Shown here piece by piece: positions 20,673 to 29,171 of a stretch of 64,000 nt of DNA (within the stretch, counting starts at the first letter, position 1; each line of letters begins with the position of its first letter). A model generated the notes under the pieces. It made no database searches. It was given only the letters and a program-made list of their open reading frames with translations, and was not told the origin of the DNA. Position numbers and translations under genes: made by a program. The DNA is from Flavimaribacter sediminis (GTDB lineage Bacteria > Pseudomonadota > Alphaproteobacteria > Rhizobiales > Rhizobiaceae): assembly GCF_019492055.1 (NCBI RefSeq), contig NZ_JAICBX010000002.1, forward strand, positions 1,302,001-1,366,000. The letters are read 5' to 3'.

Positions 20673-22084
20673 CCCGTAAGAGACCGCGCGACTTCACATA
20701 TGGTTTTCAGGGCGATGTCGATGTCCTGCTCCTCCATTTCGAACTGGCCGGCGACGAAACGGATGGCCAGCTTTTCATCAAACATGGTCTGGGTGAGGTA
20801 GATGCGGCCGTCATCGTTGATGGCCTCGACAAGCTGTCGGTTCAGAGTGTTGAGATCGCCTTCATAGTCAGGCGGCGCATATCGGAACGAAAACAAAGAC
20901 AGCATGGGCTTCGTCACAATCTCGAAGTCAGGTTCGGCGGCGAGGCGCCCGGCCAACCATTCGGACCAGCGCACATGATCGCGGATACGCCGGCGCAGGC
21001 CTTCCAGCCCGTAGGCGCGCAACAGAAACCAGACCTTCAGGGCCCGGAACCGTCGGCCGAGCGGCACCGACCATTCGCTGAAATTCACGAAACCGTCCTT
21101 GCCATAGGTCTTCAGGAATTCCGGATGGATCGCGAGGGTTTTCACCAGCATTTCCGGGTCGCGCACGAAATGGGCGGAACATTCCATGGAGGCGCCAAGC
21201 CATTTGTGCGGATTGAAGACGATGCTGTCGGCGGCCTCCACACCTGCCCAGAAATGGCGGAATTCTGGGCAAATCATCGCTGAACCCGCCCAGGCGGCGT
21301 CGACATGGGTGTAGAGATTCTCCCTTTCTGCGATGGCGCAAAGCGCTCCGACGTCGTCGATCGCGCCGATCGACGTGCCGCCGACGCATACCACCAGTCC
21401 CGCGGGAATATACCCCGCCGCCCGATCTTCGGCGATCGCGCGTTCAAGCCCCGCGACATCCATGGACAGATCGTCCCGCAACGGAATATGCACGAGATTG
21501 TCCTGGCCCATCCCGGAGACCCACATGGCCTTGTCAACGGAAGTGTGCGTGCCCTCGGACGCGTAAACACGTAGCCGCTCGCGCTCAAAAAGTCCGGTCT
21601 GGTTGCCGCTCCATCCAAGCGCCCTTTCCCGCATGGTCAGGATGGCGCACAGCGTCGCCGTGGAGGCTGTGTCCTGAAAGGTTCCCTGAAACCCCTCTGG
21701 TAGGCCAATCGCCTGGCGAAGCCAGTCGATCATCGCGATTTCCAGCTCTGTGGCTGCGGGCGATGTCTGCCAAAGCATGCATTGCGCAGCCATCGCGCCG
21801 GCCAGCTGTTCTGCGATTATGGCCGCAGGCGCGGCGTTGCTTTGAAAATAAGCGAAAAAACGCGGATGCTGCCAATGCGTCATCCCGTCCGGAATGATGC
21901 GCTCGAAATCGGCGAAGATATCCTCCATGGCGTGCGCCTCCTCCGGCGGGCCAGCATCGATCATCCTGCCGATTGCGCCCGGCTGAAGGCGCGGACGCAC
22001 GGGCCGCTTGTCGATACCATCCTGATAATCGGCGGACCAGTCGCTTGCCCGGTGCGACCATTTACGAAATTCGCTTTTGTCCAT
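20669..22084 (-). CDS. PLP-dependent group II decarboxylase (aromatic-L-amino-acid decarboxylase-like)
   Basis: The 471-aa protein is a pyridoxal-phosphate group II decarboxylase of the DDC/TDC family. The PLP lysine is in SIVFNPHKWLGASMEC. Other landmarks are HPRFFAYFQSNAAPAAIIAE, the His-bearing EGTHTSVDKAM stretch and HVDAAWAGSAMICPEFR, the cofactor-binding Asp region. These enzymes make amines such as tryptamine, tyramine or phenethylamine from aromatic amino acids; the exact substrate cannot be read from sequence alone. It is divergent from the glucosylglycerate operon and overlaps ybaN by 4 bp. Confidence 0.9.
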   Translation of the reverse strand: MDKSEFRKWSHRASDWSADYQDGIDKRPVRPRLQPGAIGRMIDAGPPEEAHAMEDIFADFERIIPDGMTHWQHPRFFAYFQSNAAPAAIIAEQLAGAMAAQCMLWQTSPAATELEIAMIDWLRQAIGLPEGFQGTFQDTASTATLCAILTMRERALGWSGNQTGLFERERLRVYASEGTHTSVDKAMWVSGMGQDNLVHIPLRDDLSMDVAGLERAIAEDRAAGYIPAGLVVCVGGTSIGAIDDVGALCAIAERENLYTHVDAAWAGSAMICPEFRHFWAGVEAADSIVFNPHKWLGASMECSAHFVRDPEMLVKTLAIHPEFLKTYGKDGFVNFSEWSVPLGRRFRALKVWFLLRAYGLEGLRRRIRDHVRWSEWLAGRLAAEPDFEIVTKPMLSLFSFRYAPPDYEGDLNTLNRQLVEAINDDGRIYLTQTMFDEKLAIRFVAGQFEMEEQDIDIALKTICEVARSLTG

Positions 22085-22268
22085 CTCTTCGTTTCCTCTT
22101 TGCCGCGGACGTTAGTCAGTGTCGTCGGGAATTGGAACCGAAGAAATCGCCGCGCCTGAAAGCTGATCATCGTCGGGGCTGTTTTATCGACAGCTGCAAA
22201 GAGTTTTGCGGCAGCGCACAAAGGGTGCTACCAATAGAAAATCAGCAAGTTGGAAGGTTTGGATTACG

Positions 22269-24074
22269 TTGACGGTCGCAGCAGGCAAGGAAGGGCGGGC
22301 GAACCCAAAAATCGAAGGGAACGGCAGCAGCGACGTATCGGCTCGTCTCAACGAAAGCCTGCGCCAGATGCTGAGCTCAATCTATCCGGATTACGATGTT
22401 GGAGAACTGACGAATGCGGTCATTTCTGCCTATTGGAGCGGCGAATCGCGCCCAAGACGGCGCGGCCGGGTGGCCGGCAACACCATCTGGAGCGAGAAGG
22501 ACACCTACGTCATCACCTATGGCAACAGCCTTGTCGATGGCGAACACAAGCCTCTGGATCTTCTGTACGATTTCCTGAACCGCTATCTGAAGGGAACGAT
22601 CAAGGGCGTGCATATTCTGCCTTATTTTCCCTTTACCTCCGATGACGGTTTTGCGGTTACCGACTACTACACGGTCAACAGCGCCCTCGGCGCGTGGGAG
22701 GATATCCAGCGCATTGCCGGCAAATTTCGACTGATGTCGGACCTCGTCCTTAATCACTGTTCCAGCCAAAGCGTCTGGTTCAGCGAATATCTGCAGGGAC
22801 ACGAGCCATACGACCGCTATTTTTTCGAGGCCGATCCAGCGGACGACCTGACCAACGTGGTGCGCCCGCGCGCCCATCCGCTGCTTCGCGAAGTCGAAAC
22901 GGCGAATGGCTCGAAGCATGTATGGTGCACTTTCAGCCACGACCAGATCGATTTCGACTTCTCCAATCCGGAAGTGCTTCTGGAGTTCCTTCGAATCATG
23001 CGCTTTCACGTTGACCGTGGCGTGCGCACGATTCGGCTCGACGCCGTGGCGTTCATCTGGAAAGAAATCGGCACGCCTTGCATTCACCTGCGCCAGACGC
23101 ATGAAATTGTCCGCCTCATGCGCTTGCTTGCCGATTACAGCGATGAAGCTGTGGTTCTGATCACCGAGACGAACGTGCCGAATATCGAGAATCTCAGCTA
23201 TTTCGGCAATCGCAACGAAGCCCACGCGATTTACAATTTTTCACTGCCTCCCTTGATCCTGCAGGCGCTTCTGACCGGCAATTCGACACATCTCAACGCG
23301 TGGCAGATGGCGATGCCGCCGGCTCAGCGCGGCTGTTGTTACTTCAATTTCACGGCCTCGCATGACGGAATCGGATTGCGGCCGGCCGAAGGTCTTCTGA
23401 GCGATGAAGAAATTACCGAAATGATCGACGCGGTGACGGGATTCGGAGGCAAGGTCAGCATGCGGCGTATGCCGGACGGAAAAGACCGGCCCTACGAGAT
23501 GAATGTCTCGCTCTATGACGCCATGAAGGGAACCTGCGAGGGTGAGGACGACTATAATCTGGAGCGCTTCCTGTGCAGTCAGGCGATTGCAATGGCTCTG
23601 GAAGGCATTCCCGCCTTCTACATCCATTCTCTGCTCGCCACACCGAATGATATTTCAGGCGTCGAAAAAACGGGAATCAATCGCGCTATCAATCGCCATC
23701 GCTGGAACTATCCGGATTTGCAGCAGAAACTCGCCGATGGAACCTCTCGTCAGGCGATCGCCTTCAACCATATCAAACGGATGATCGGCATCCGGATCCG
23801 CCAGCCGGCGTTTCATCCAAACGCTACACAGTTCACATTGCAACTGGGCGAGCAGCTTTTCGGATTCTGGCGTCAAAGCACGGACCGGGAGCAGAGTATT
23901 TTTGCAATTCACAACGTCTCCGACAAGACAGTAACGATTCCCTCCATGTCGCTGAACCTGATTGGCGGAGCCGACTGGAGCGATCTGCTTTCGGGTGAGC
24001 CGGTGCGTGCTTTCACCGGTGATATCGAGTTTGCCCCCTACCAGTGTCGCTGGATCACGAACGGTTCCGCCTGA
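22269..24074 (+). CDS. GH13_18 sucrose-phosphorylase-like enzyme, probable glucosylglycerate phosphorylase
   Basis: This ~601-aa GH13 enzyme belongs to the sucrose phosphorylase subfamily. The nucleophile Asp is in IRLDAVAFIWKEIGT, the acid/base Glu in VVLITETNVPNIENLSYFGN, and the transition-state Asp in FNFTASHDGIGLRPAEG. Related GH13_18 proteins next to glucosyl-3-phosphoglycerate genes phosphorolyse glucosylglycerate to glucose-1-phosphate and glycerate. The next two genes make exactly that solute, so this specificity is the best inference over sucrose. The start is uncertain: TTG 22269 has GGAAGG upstream with long spacing, and TTG 22206 is also in frame. It overlaps the phosphatase start by 1 bp (TGATG). 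Confidence 0.87.
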   Translation: MTVAAGKEGRANPKIEGNGSSDVSARLNESLRQMLSSIYPDYDVGELTNAVISAYWSGESRPRRRGRVAGNTIWSEKDTYVITYGNSLVDGEHKPLDLLYDFLNRYLKGTIKGVHILPYFPFTSDDGFAVTDYYTVNSALGAWEDIQRIAGKFRLMSDLVLNHCSSQSVWFSEYLQGHEPYDRYFFEADPADDLTNVVRPRAHPLLREVETANGSKHVWCTFSHDQIDFDFSNPEVLLEFLRIMRFHVDRGVRTIRLDAVAFIWKEIGTPCIHLRQTHEIVRLMRLLADYSDEAVVLITETNVPNIENLSYFGNRNEAHAIYNFSLPPLILQALLTGNSTHLNAWQMAMPPAQRGCCYFNFTASHDGIGLRPAEGLLSDEEITEMIDAVTGFGGKVSMRRMPDGKDRPYEMNVSLYDAMKGTCEGEDDYNLERFLCSQAIAMALEGIPAFYIHSLLATPNDISGVEKTGINRAINRHRWNYPDLQQKLADGTSRQAIAFNHIKRMIGIRIRQPAFHPNATQFTLQLGEQLFGFWRQSTDREQSIFAIHNVSDKTVTIPSMSLNLIGGADWSDLLSGEPVRAFTGDIEFAPYQCRWITNGSA

Positions 24075-24871
24075 TGCGTCCAATCATTGTCTTCAGTGAC
24101 CTGGACGGCACGTTGCTGGATCATGAAACATACAGTTTCGAAGCCGCTCTGCCGGCCCTGTCGCGGTTGAAACAGCTGGATATTCCGCTCGTTCTTGCCT
24201 CGAGCAAGACCGCTGCGGAAATTGCGCCGCTGCGGGCTGCGATGGGTTTTGCGCATTGTCCGGCCATCGTGGAAAACGGCGCGGGCGTCTTGCCGCCGGA
24301 CAGCGGGGAGGATGGCGCCGGGACAACCCATGAAAAGCTTGTCGCTGCGCTCGACGCCCTGCCCGCAGAGCTTCGATCCTGCTTCTCGGGATTTTCCGAT
24401 TGGGACGTCTCCGAGATTGCATCCAGAACCGGCCTCGACCCGAGTTCCGCTGAACGCGCGCGCATCCGATCCTTCTCTGAGCCGGGACTATGGACTGGAA
24501 CAGAAACACAATTGGAGGCGTTTCGGAGCAGGCTTTTGCAATCGGGAATCATTATTCAGAAAGGTGGCCGCTTCCATACGCTTTCCTTAGGCGGCAACAA
24601 GGCGGACCGGGTTGGGAAAATTAGCTTGCAAATTGAAAGCAAAAAAGGATCCCGCCCGTTCTGTTTGGCTCTGGGCGACGCGCCGAATGACATTGCCATG
24701 CTGGAGGCGGCGGATTGCGGTGTTATAATTCCGAATCCGGCGCATGGTGGAATCCCAAAATTAGCCGGCGAAATGAATGGCCGAATAAGACGCGCAAGAT
24801 TTCCGGGCCCGGAAGGCTGGAACGACAGTGTGCTGTCGTGTATCGATGAAATTGAGAAGAACGGGACGTGA
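24074..24871 (+). CDS. gpgP: HAD phosphatase, probable glucosyl-3-phosphoglycerate (mannosyl-type) phosphatase
   Basis: The 265-aa protein is a HAD-superfamily phosphatase of the mannosyl-3-phosphoglycerate phosphatase (MPGP/Cof) type. Motif I is VFSDLDGTLLDHETYSF, motif II includes LVLASSKTAAEI, the motif III lysine lies in GGNKADRVGK and motif IV is LALGDAPNDIAML. It would remove the 3-phosphate from glucosyl-3-phosphoglycerate, giving glucosylglycerate, an osmolyte also linked to nitrogen limitation. ATG 24074 overlaps the preceding stop by 1 bp and the synthase begins 3 bp after its own stop, so the three are one operon. Confidence 0.88.
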   Translation: MRPIIVFSDLDGTLLDHETYSFEAALPALSRLKQLDIPLVLASSKTAAEIAPLRAAMGFAHCPAIVENGAGVLPPDSGEDGAGTTHEKLVAALDALPAELRSCFSGFSDWDVSEIASRTGLDPSSAERARIRSFSEPGLWTGTETQLEAFRSRLLQSGIIIQKGGRFHTLSLGGNKADRVGKISLQIESKKGSRPFCLALGDAPNDIAMLEAADCGVIIPNPAHGGIPKLAGEMNGRIRRARFPGPEGWNDSVLSCIDEIEKNGT

Positions 24872-24874
24872 TGC

Positions 24875-26086
24875 ATGGGTGACTTCCACCAGAACGGAAG
24901 CGTGGCAACGCTGCATAATCTGACGCGGACGCCAGTCGAGGAACTGGAGCGGCAACTCAAGCTATTTTCGGGAACACGCAAGATAACGCTTATCCTGCCC
25001 TCGCTGTTTTCCGAACTCGAAGGCCCTGCGCTGTCCAACATTGTAGACGAGTTGTCGGGCGCGCAATACATCAATCACGTCGTCATCGGACTGGACCGGG
25101 CCGACAAGGATCAGTTCGCCTACGCCCGGGAGTATTTTTCCCGGCTGCCTCAGCGCCACGATATTCTGTGGCATGACGGTCCGCGCCTGCAGGCGATTGA
25201 CAAGGAACTCTCCGACGCCGATCTGGCGCCGCTCGAGCCTGGCAAGGGCCGCAATGTCTGGTATTGCATCGGATATACGCTCGCCAGCCGAAACTCGGAC
25301 GTCGTCGCGCTGCACGACTGTGATATCGTCACCTATAGCCGCGAGATGCTGGCCCGACTTGTCTATCCGGTCGCAAATCCCGCCTTTCCCTATCAATTCT
25401 GCAAGGGCTTCTACCCGCGCATCGCTGACGGCAAGCTGAACGGGCGCGTATCCCGCCTGCTTGTCACGCCGCTGCTGTTGGCGCTGCAGAGGGTCAGCGG
25501 GCATCACGAATATGTCGATTACCTTCAGGGTTTCCGCTATCCGCTCGCCGGCGAGTTCGCCATGCGCACGGCAATTCTGCCGGATATCCGGATCCCGTCA
25601 GACTGGGGGCTGGAAATCGGCGTTCTGTCAGAGGTCTGGCGCAATTTGAGCAAGAGACTGGTGTGCCAGGTCGATATTTCCGACGCGTATGATCACAAGC
25701 ATCAGCCGCTGTCGCAGGATGATCCGCAACGCGGGTTGTCGCGCATGTCGACCGACATCAGCAAGGCGCTGTTTCGCAAACTGGCGACCGACGGCATGAT
25801 CTTCAGCCAGGAGACGTTCCGCACCCTCAAGGCGACCTACTACCGAACCGCGCTCGACCTGATCGAGATGTATTACAACGACGCGGTGATCAATGGACTT
25901 TATGTCGACAGGCATATCGAGGAGGCGGCCGTCGAACTGTTTGCGGGCAACATTGTCGAGGCTGGCCACACATTCCTTGAAAACCCGATGGAAACCCCTT
26001 TCATTCCAAACTGGAGCCGCGTCCAGGCGGCCAACCCGGATCTCGTGCGCAAGCTCGAGGAAGCGGTCAGGGCGGACAACAGTTAA
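24875..26086 (+). CDS. gpgS: Glucosyl-3-phosphoglycerate synthase-like glycosyltransferase
   Basis: This 403-aa GT-A glycosyltransferase matches the GT81-type glucosyl-3-phosphoglycerate synthases, which move glucose from an NDP-glucose to 3-phosphoglycerate. The metal-binding DXD-like motif is in VVALHDCDIVTYSREM. Also visible are GKGRNVWYCIGYTLASRN, QFCKGFYPRI, VDYLQGFRYPLAGEFAMR and IRIPSDWGLEIGVLSEVWRN, all typical of the family. It is the distal gene of the operon. Product identity (glucosyl versus mannosyl) rests on family resemblance and context. A GC-rich inverted repeat without a T tract follows at 26087-26109. Confidence 0.9.
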   Translation: MGDFHQNGSVATLHNLTRTPVEELERQLKLFSGTRKITLILPSLFSELEGPALSNIVDELSGAQYINHVVIGLDRADKDQFAYAREYFSRLPQRHDILWHDGPRLQAIDKELSDADLAPLEPGKGRNVWYCIGYTLASRNSDVVALHDCDIVTYSREMLARLVYPVANPAFPYQFCKGFYPRIADGKLNGRVSRLLVTPLLLALQRVSGHHEYVDYLQGFRYPLAGEFAMRTAILPDIRIPSDWGLEIGVLSEVWRNLSKRLVCQVDISDAYDHKHQPLSQDDPQRGLSRMSTDISKALFRKLATDGMIFSQETFRTLKATYYRTALDLIEMYYNDAVINGLYVDRHIEEAAVELFAGNIVEAGHTFLENPMETPFIPNWSRVQAANPDLVRKLEEAVRADNS

Positions 26087-26174
26087 GCCGCCTGTCTTCC
26101 CGGGCGGCAAGCCAATACCGTGTGTCGGGCTCACAGTCTCATGAGCGCCGGATTTTTGTAACGGAGGCGTAACG

Positions 26175-27167
26175 ATGCGCGAGATCCTGGTTCTGACCGA
26201 ACGGGAGTTGAAGAAGTGCATGGTTCTGGACCGCGATGCGAATGATATCGTCGAGGACGCATTCGCGAAGCTGGCCTCCGGGACTGTGGTCATGCCGCCG
26301 GTCCTGTCGATGGACCTTCCCCAGGCTCACGGCGAGGTCGACATAAAGACAGCCTATATTCCGGGTTTCGATGGTTTCGCCGTCAAGATCAGTCCCGGCT
26401 TCTTCGACAATCCGTCACTTGGAATTCCGAGTCTCAACGGCATGATGGTGCTGCTCAACGCCAACACTGGCCTCGTCGACGCGGTGCTTCTCGACAATGG
26501 CTATCTGACCGATCTCCGAACGGCTGCGGCCGGCGCCGTGGCGTCGCTTCATCTCGCCCCGGAATCCGTCACGACAGCCGCAGTCTTCGGGACAGGGGTT
26601 CAGGCTCGTTTGCAGATCGAGGCGGCTCATCTGGAGCGCGCCTTCGAACGCGTGCTTGTCTGGGGCCGTGACCGGGAGAAGGCGGAACGTTGCGCCGACG
26701 ATATCCGGAATGCGCTCGGCGTTGAAGCGATCGCGGAGGACAATCCGGCGGAAGCTGTCGCCGAAAGCCAGCTGGTCATCACGACAACGCCGGCGCGTGA
26801 GCCGGTTCTCGCCGCCGAATGGCTGCACCCCGGCCTGCATGTCACCGCCATGGGATCTGACCAGGCCGGCAAGAACGAAGTTCAGCCTGAAGCGCTGGCC
26901 ATCGCCGACCTCTATGTCTGCGACAGGCTCAGCCAATGTGCGGAGCTCGGCGAGTTGCGCGCCGCTCGCGCAGCTGGCCTGATGACGGATGTCACGCCGC
27001 CGGAGCTCGGGCAGATCATAGACGGTTCGCGGCCTGGCCGGGTTTCAGCCGACGCCATCACCATTTGTGATCTCACCGGCACGGGCGCGCAGGACACGGC
27101 GATTGCGACGGTCGCGCTGGCGCGCGCGCGCGCTGCCGGTCTCGGCTCCGTGATCAGGCAGGACTAG
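26175..27167 (+). CDS. Ornithine cyclodeaminase/mu-crystallin family protein, EutC-like
   Basis: The 330-aa protein is an NAD(P)-binding ornithine cyclodeaminase/mu-crystallin homologue. The dinucleotide site is AAVFGTGVQARLQ, and ICDLTGTGAQDTAIA is the conserved C-terminal family motif. In ectoine-utilisation loci the homologue EutC is thought to act on an imine or diaminobutyrate-derived intermediate; the Lrp-type regulator and transaminase downstream support that reading. Other members are ketimine reductases or amino-acid dehydrogenases, so the substrate remains open. A clear ACGGAGGCG ribosome binding site precedes ATG 26175. The Lrp gene follows after 5 bp. Confidence 0.82.
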   Translation: MREILVLTERELKKCMVLDRDANDIVEDAFAKLASGTVVMPPVLSMDLPQAHGEVDIKTAYIPGFDGFAVKISPGFFDNPSLGIPSLNGMMVLLNANTGLVDAVLLDNGYLTDLRTAAAGAVASLHLAPESVTTAAVFGTGVQARLQIEAAHLERAFERVLVWGRDREKAERCADDIRNALGVEAIAEDNPAEAVAESQLVITTTPAREPVLAAEWLHPGLHVTAMGSDQAGKNEVQPEALAIADLYVCDRLSQCAELGELRAARAAGLMTDVTPPELGQIIDGSRPGRVSADAITICDLTGTGAQDTAIATVALARARAAGLGSVIRQD

Positions 27168-27172
27168 ACGCG

Positions 27173-27655
27173 ATGCTAAGGCTCGATTCCATAGACCTGA
27201 AAATACTCGCCGTGTTGCAGAAAGAGGGTCGGATCACAAAAGCGGCGCTCGCCGATCGGGTCAATCTCACCACGACGCCGTGCTGGGAGCGGCTCAGGCG
27301 GCTTGAGAAAGCCGGAGTGATTTCCGGATACGGCGCGCGACTGTCGATGAAGGCGCTCGGTTCGGCATCGGTCATTTTCATGGCGGCCGAGATCGAGAAC
27401 CATCGCAGCGAGGATTTCCGGCGCTTCGAGCAGGCCATTCTCGACAATGATCACGTGACCGGTTGCTGGGCTGTCGGCGGCGGTATCGACTATCTGCTCA
27501 GAATCGTTTCAAAGGACGTCGAATCCTACCAGCAAATGGTCGATGAGATGCTGTCCTCGGATATCGGCCTCAAGCGCTATTACAGCTACATCATGACGAA
27601 GGCGATCAAGGAGGAGCCGGACGTCCCGCTCTCCCTGATTGCTGATCAGCGATAG
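27173..27655 (+). CDS. Lrp/AsnC family transcriptional regulator, DoeX/AsnC-like
   Basis: The 160-aa protein has the typical Lrp layout: an N-terminal winged helix (DSIDLKILAVLQKEGRITKA, then TTTPCWERLRRLEKAGVISG) and a C-terminal RAM ligand-binding domain. Such regulators bind an amino acid or a derivative and control neighbouring catabolic genes. In ectoine degradation loci the equivalent is DoeX/AsnC. It is co-directional with the EutC-like gene (5-bp gap) and converges on the transaminase with only a 3-bp gap. I infer local control of this cluster; ligand unknown. Confidence 0.88.
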   Translation: MLRLDSIDLKILAVLQKEGRITKAALADRVNLTTTPCWERLRRLEKAGVISGYGARLSMKALGSASVIFMAAEIENHRSEDFRRFEQAILDNDHVTGCWAVGGGIDYLLRIVSKDVESYQQMVDEMLSSDIGLKRYYSYIMTKAIKEEPDVPLSLIADQR

Positions 27656-27658
27656 AGC

Positions 27659-29038
27659 TTAGAGCCCTGCAGCAACCGTTTTTACTGCATCGCGCGTGGC
27701 TTCCACGATGGTGTCGGCTTCTTCGGTGGTCAGGCACAGCGGCGGCGCGAAACCGAGTATGTCTCCCTGCGGCATCGCGCGGCCGATAACCTTGGACCGG
27801 TCGAGCAGGGCGGTTGCGATCGCAGGACCGACCTTGCGAGACGCCTCGAAACGGGCGCCGGTTTCACGATCCTGCACGAATTCCACGGCGGCCATCAGAC
27901 CTTCGCCTCGAATATCGCCAACGATCTCGATATCGTCGAGCGCGTCCTTCAGCGCCTGTTTGAAATAGGCGCCCGTCTCACGAGCGTTCGTCACCAGGTC
28001 CAGGTCGTCTATCAGTTTCAGGTTGGCGACGCCCGCCGCCGCGCCGATCGGATGGGCCGAATAAGTCCAGCCATGGCCGATTGGGCCGAGCTTGTCGGTC
28101 CCGTCTTCGAGAACCTTCCAGACCTTTTCCGAGACAATGCTGCCCGAAAGCGGCGCATAGGCTGAGGTCAGGCCCTTGGCGATGGTTATGATATCAGGTC
28201 GTATGCCGTAATGGTCCGAGCCGAACATGCATCCAAGCCGTCCGAAGCCGGTCACGACCTCGTCCGCGATCAGGAGAATGTCATGCTTGCGCAGCACGGT
28301 CTGGATCGCGTCCCAGTAGCCTTCCGGCGGCGGCACGATCCCGCCGGTCCCGAGAACCGGTTCGCCAAAGAAGGCGGCGATGGTGTCAGCGCCTTCCTTT
28401 TCGATCAGTTCCTCGAGGCTTGCGGCGCATTGCGCGACAAAGTCCGCTTCAGACTGGCTGCGGACATTGCGGTGAAAGTAATAGGGCGCGTCGGTGTGAA
28501 TGACCTGCGACAAAGGCAGGTCGAACTGGTTGTGGAAGAGTTCCAGGCCGGTCAGCGATCCGGTCATCAGGCCCGAGCCGTGGTAACCCCGCCAGCGCGA
28601 TATGATTTTCTTTTTCTCCGGACGGCCAAGCACGTTGTTGTAATACCAGACAAGCTTGACGTTGGTTTCGTTGGCGTCCGAACCGGAAAGACCGAAATAG
28701 ACCTTCGACATTCCCACCGGCGCGCGATCGACAACCATCTTCGCCAGGGTTATCGAGGCTTCCGTCCCATGGCCCACATAGGCGTGATAGTAAGCAAGCT
28801 CCCTCGCCTGTTTCGCGATTGCGTCAGCGATTTCCGATCGGCCATAGCCGACATTGACGCAATAAAGTCCGGCGAATGCGTCCAGCAGCCGGTTGCCCTC
28901 ACGGTCGGTGATATAGACGCCGTCGCCTGTCTTGACGATACGGTCGGGCAGTTCGCCGCGCGCAAACTGCGCAAGATGCGTGGAGGGGTGAAAAAAGGTT
29001 TCGCGGTCCCATTCGGCGAGCTGGTCGTTTCGCAACAT
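27659..29038 (-). CDS. Class-III PLP aminotransferase (DoeD/Atf3-like)
   Basis: This 459-aa class-III aminotransferase has the PLP lysine in IITIAKGLTSAYAPL, the cofactor Asp in LLIADEVVTGFGRLG and the FHPSTHLAQFARGELP N-terminus common in omega-amino acid or diaminobutyrate transaminases. Ectoine catabolic clusters carry a similar enzyme (DoeD/Atf3) that converts 2,4-diaminobutyrate to aspartate semialdehyde. Beta-alanine/pyruvate or putrescine-type activity is an alternative. It is convergent with the Lrp gene; its promoter region is the 133-bp spacer before the antiporter gene. Confidence 0.86.
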   Translation of the reverse strand: MLRNDQLAEWDRETFFHPSTHLAQFARGELPDRIVKTGDGVYITDREGNRLLDAFAGLYCVNVGYGRSEIADAIAKQARELAYYHAYVGHGTEASITLAKMVVDRAPVGMSKVYFGLSGSDANETNVKLVWYYNNVLGRPEKKKIISRWRGYHGSGLMTGSLTGLELFHNQFDLPLSQVIHTDAPYYFHRNVRSQSEADFVAQCAASLEELIEKEGADTIAAFFGEPVLGTGGIVPPPEGYWDAIQTVLRKHDILLIADEVVTGFGRLGCMFGSDHYGIRPDIITIAKGLTSAYAPLSGSIVSEKVWKVLEDGTDKLGPIGHGWTYSAHPIGAAAGVANLKLIDDLDLVTNARETGAYFKQALKDALDDIEIVGDIRGEGLMAAVEFVQDRETGARFEASRKVGPAIATALLDRSKVIGRAMPQGDILGFAPPLCLTTEEADTIVEATRDAVKTVAAGL

Positions 29039-29171
29039 GTGTCAGTCCTGTCTTTCCGGATTCCATCTTGCGCCGATTGTGCATCGAATCGATCCGGCGA
29101 TGTCGCCAAATCTTCCTGCTTTTTCAGAATTTCCTTCTGGCAGCGACAGTTTCGCTGTTCTTACGGTTCCG

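Noticed and set aside
26087-26109. GC-rich inverted repeat after gpgS
   Set aside because: No T tract and imperfect pairing, so not called as a terminator.
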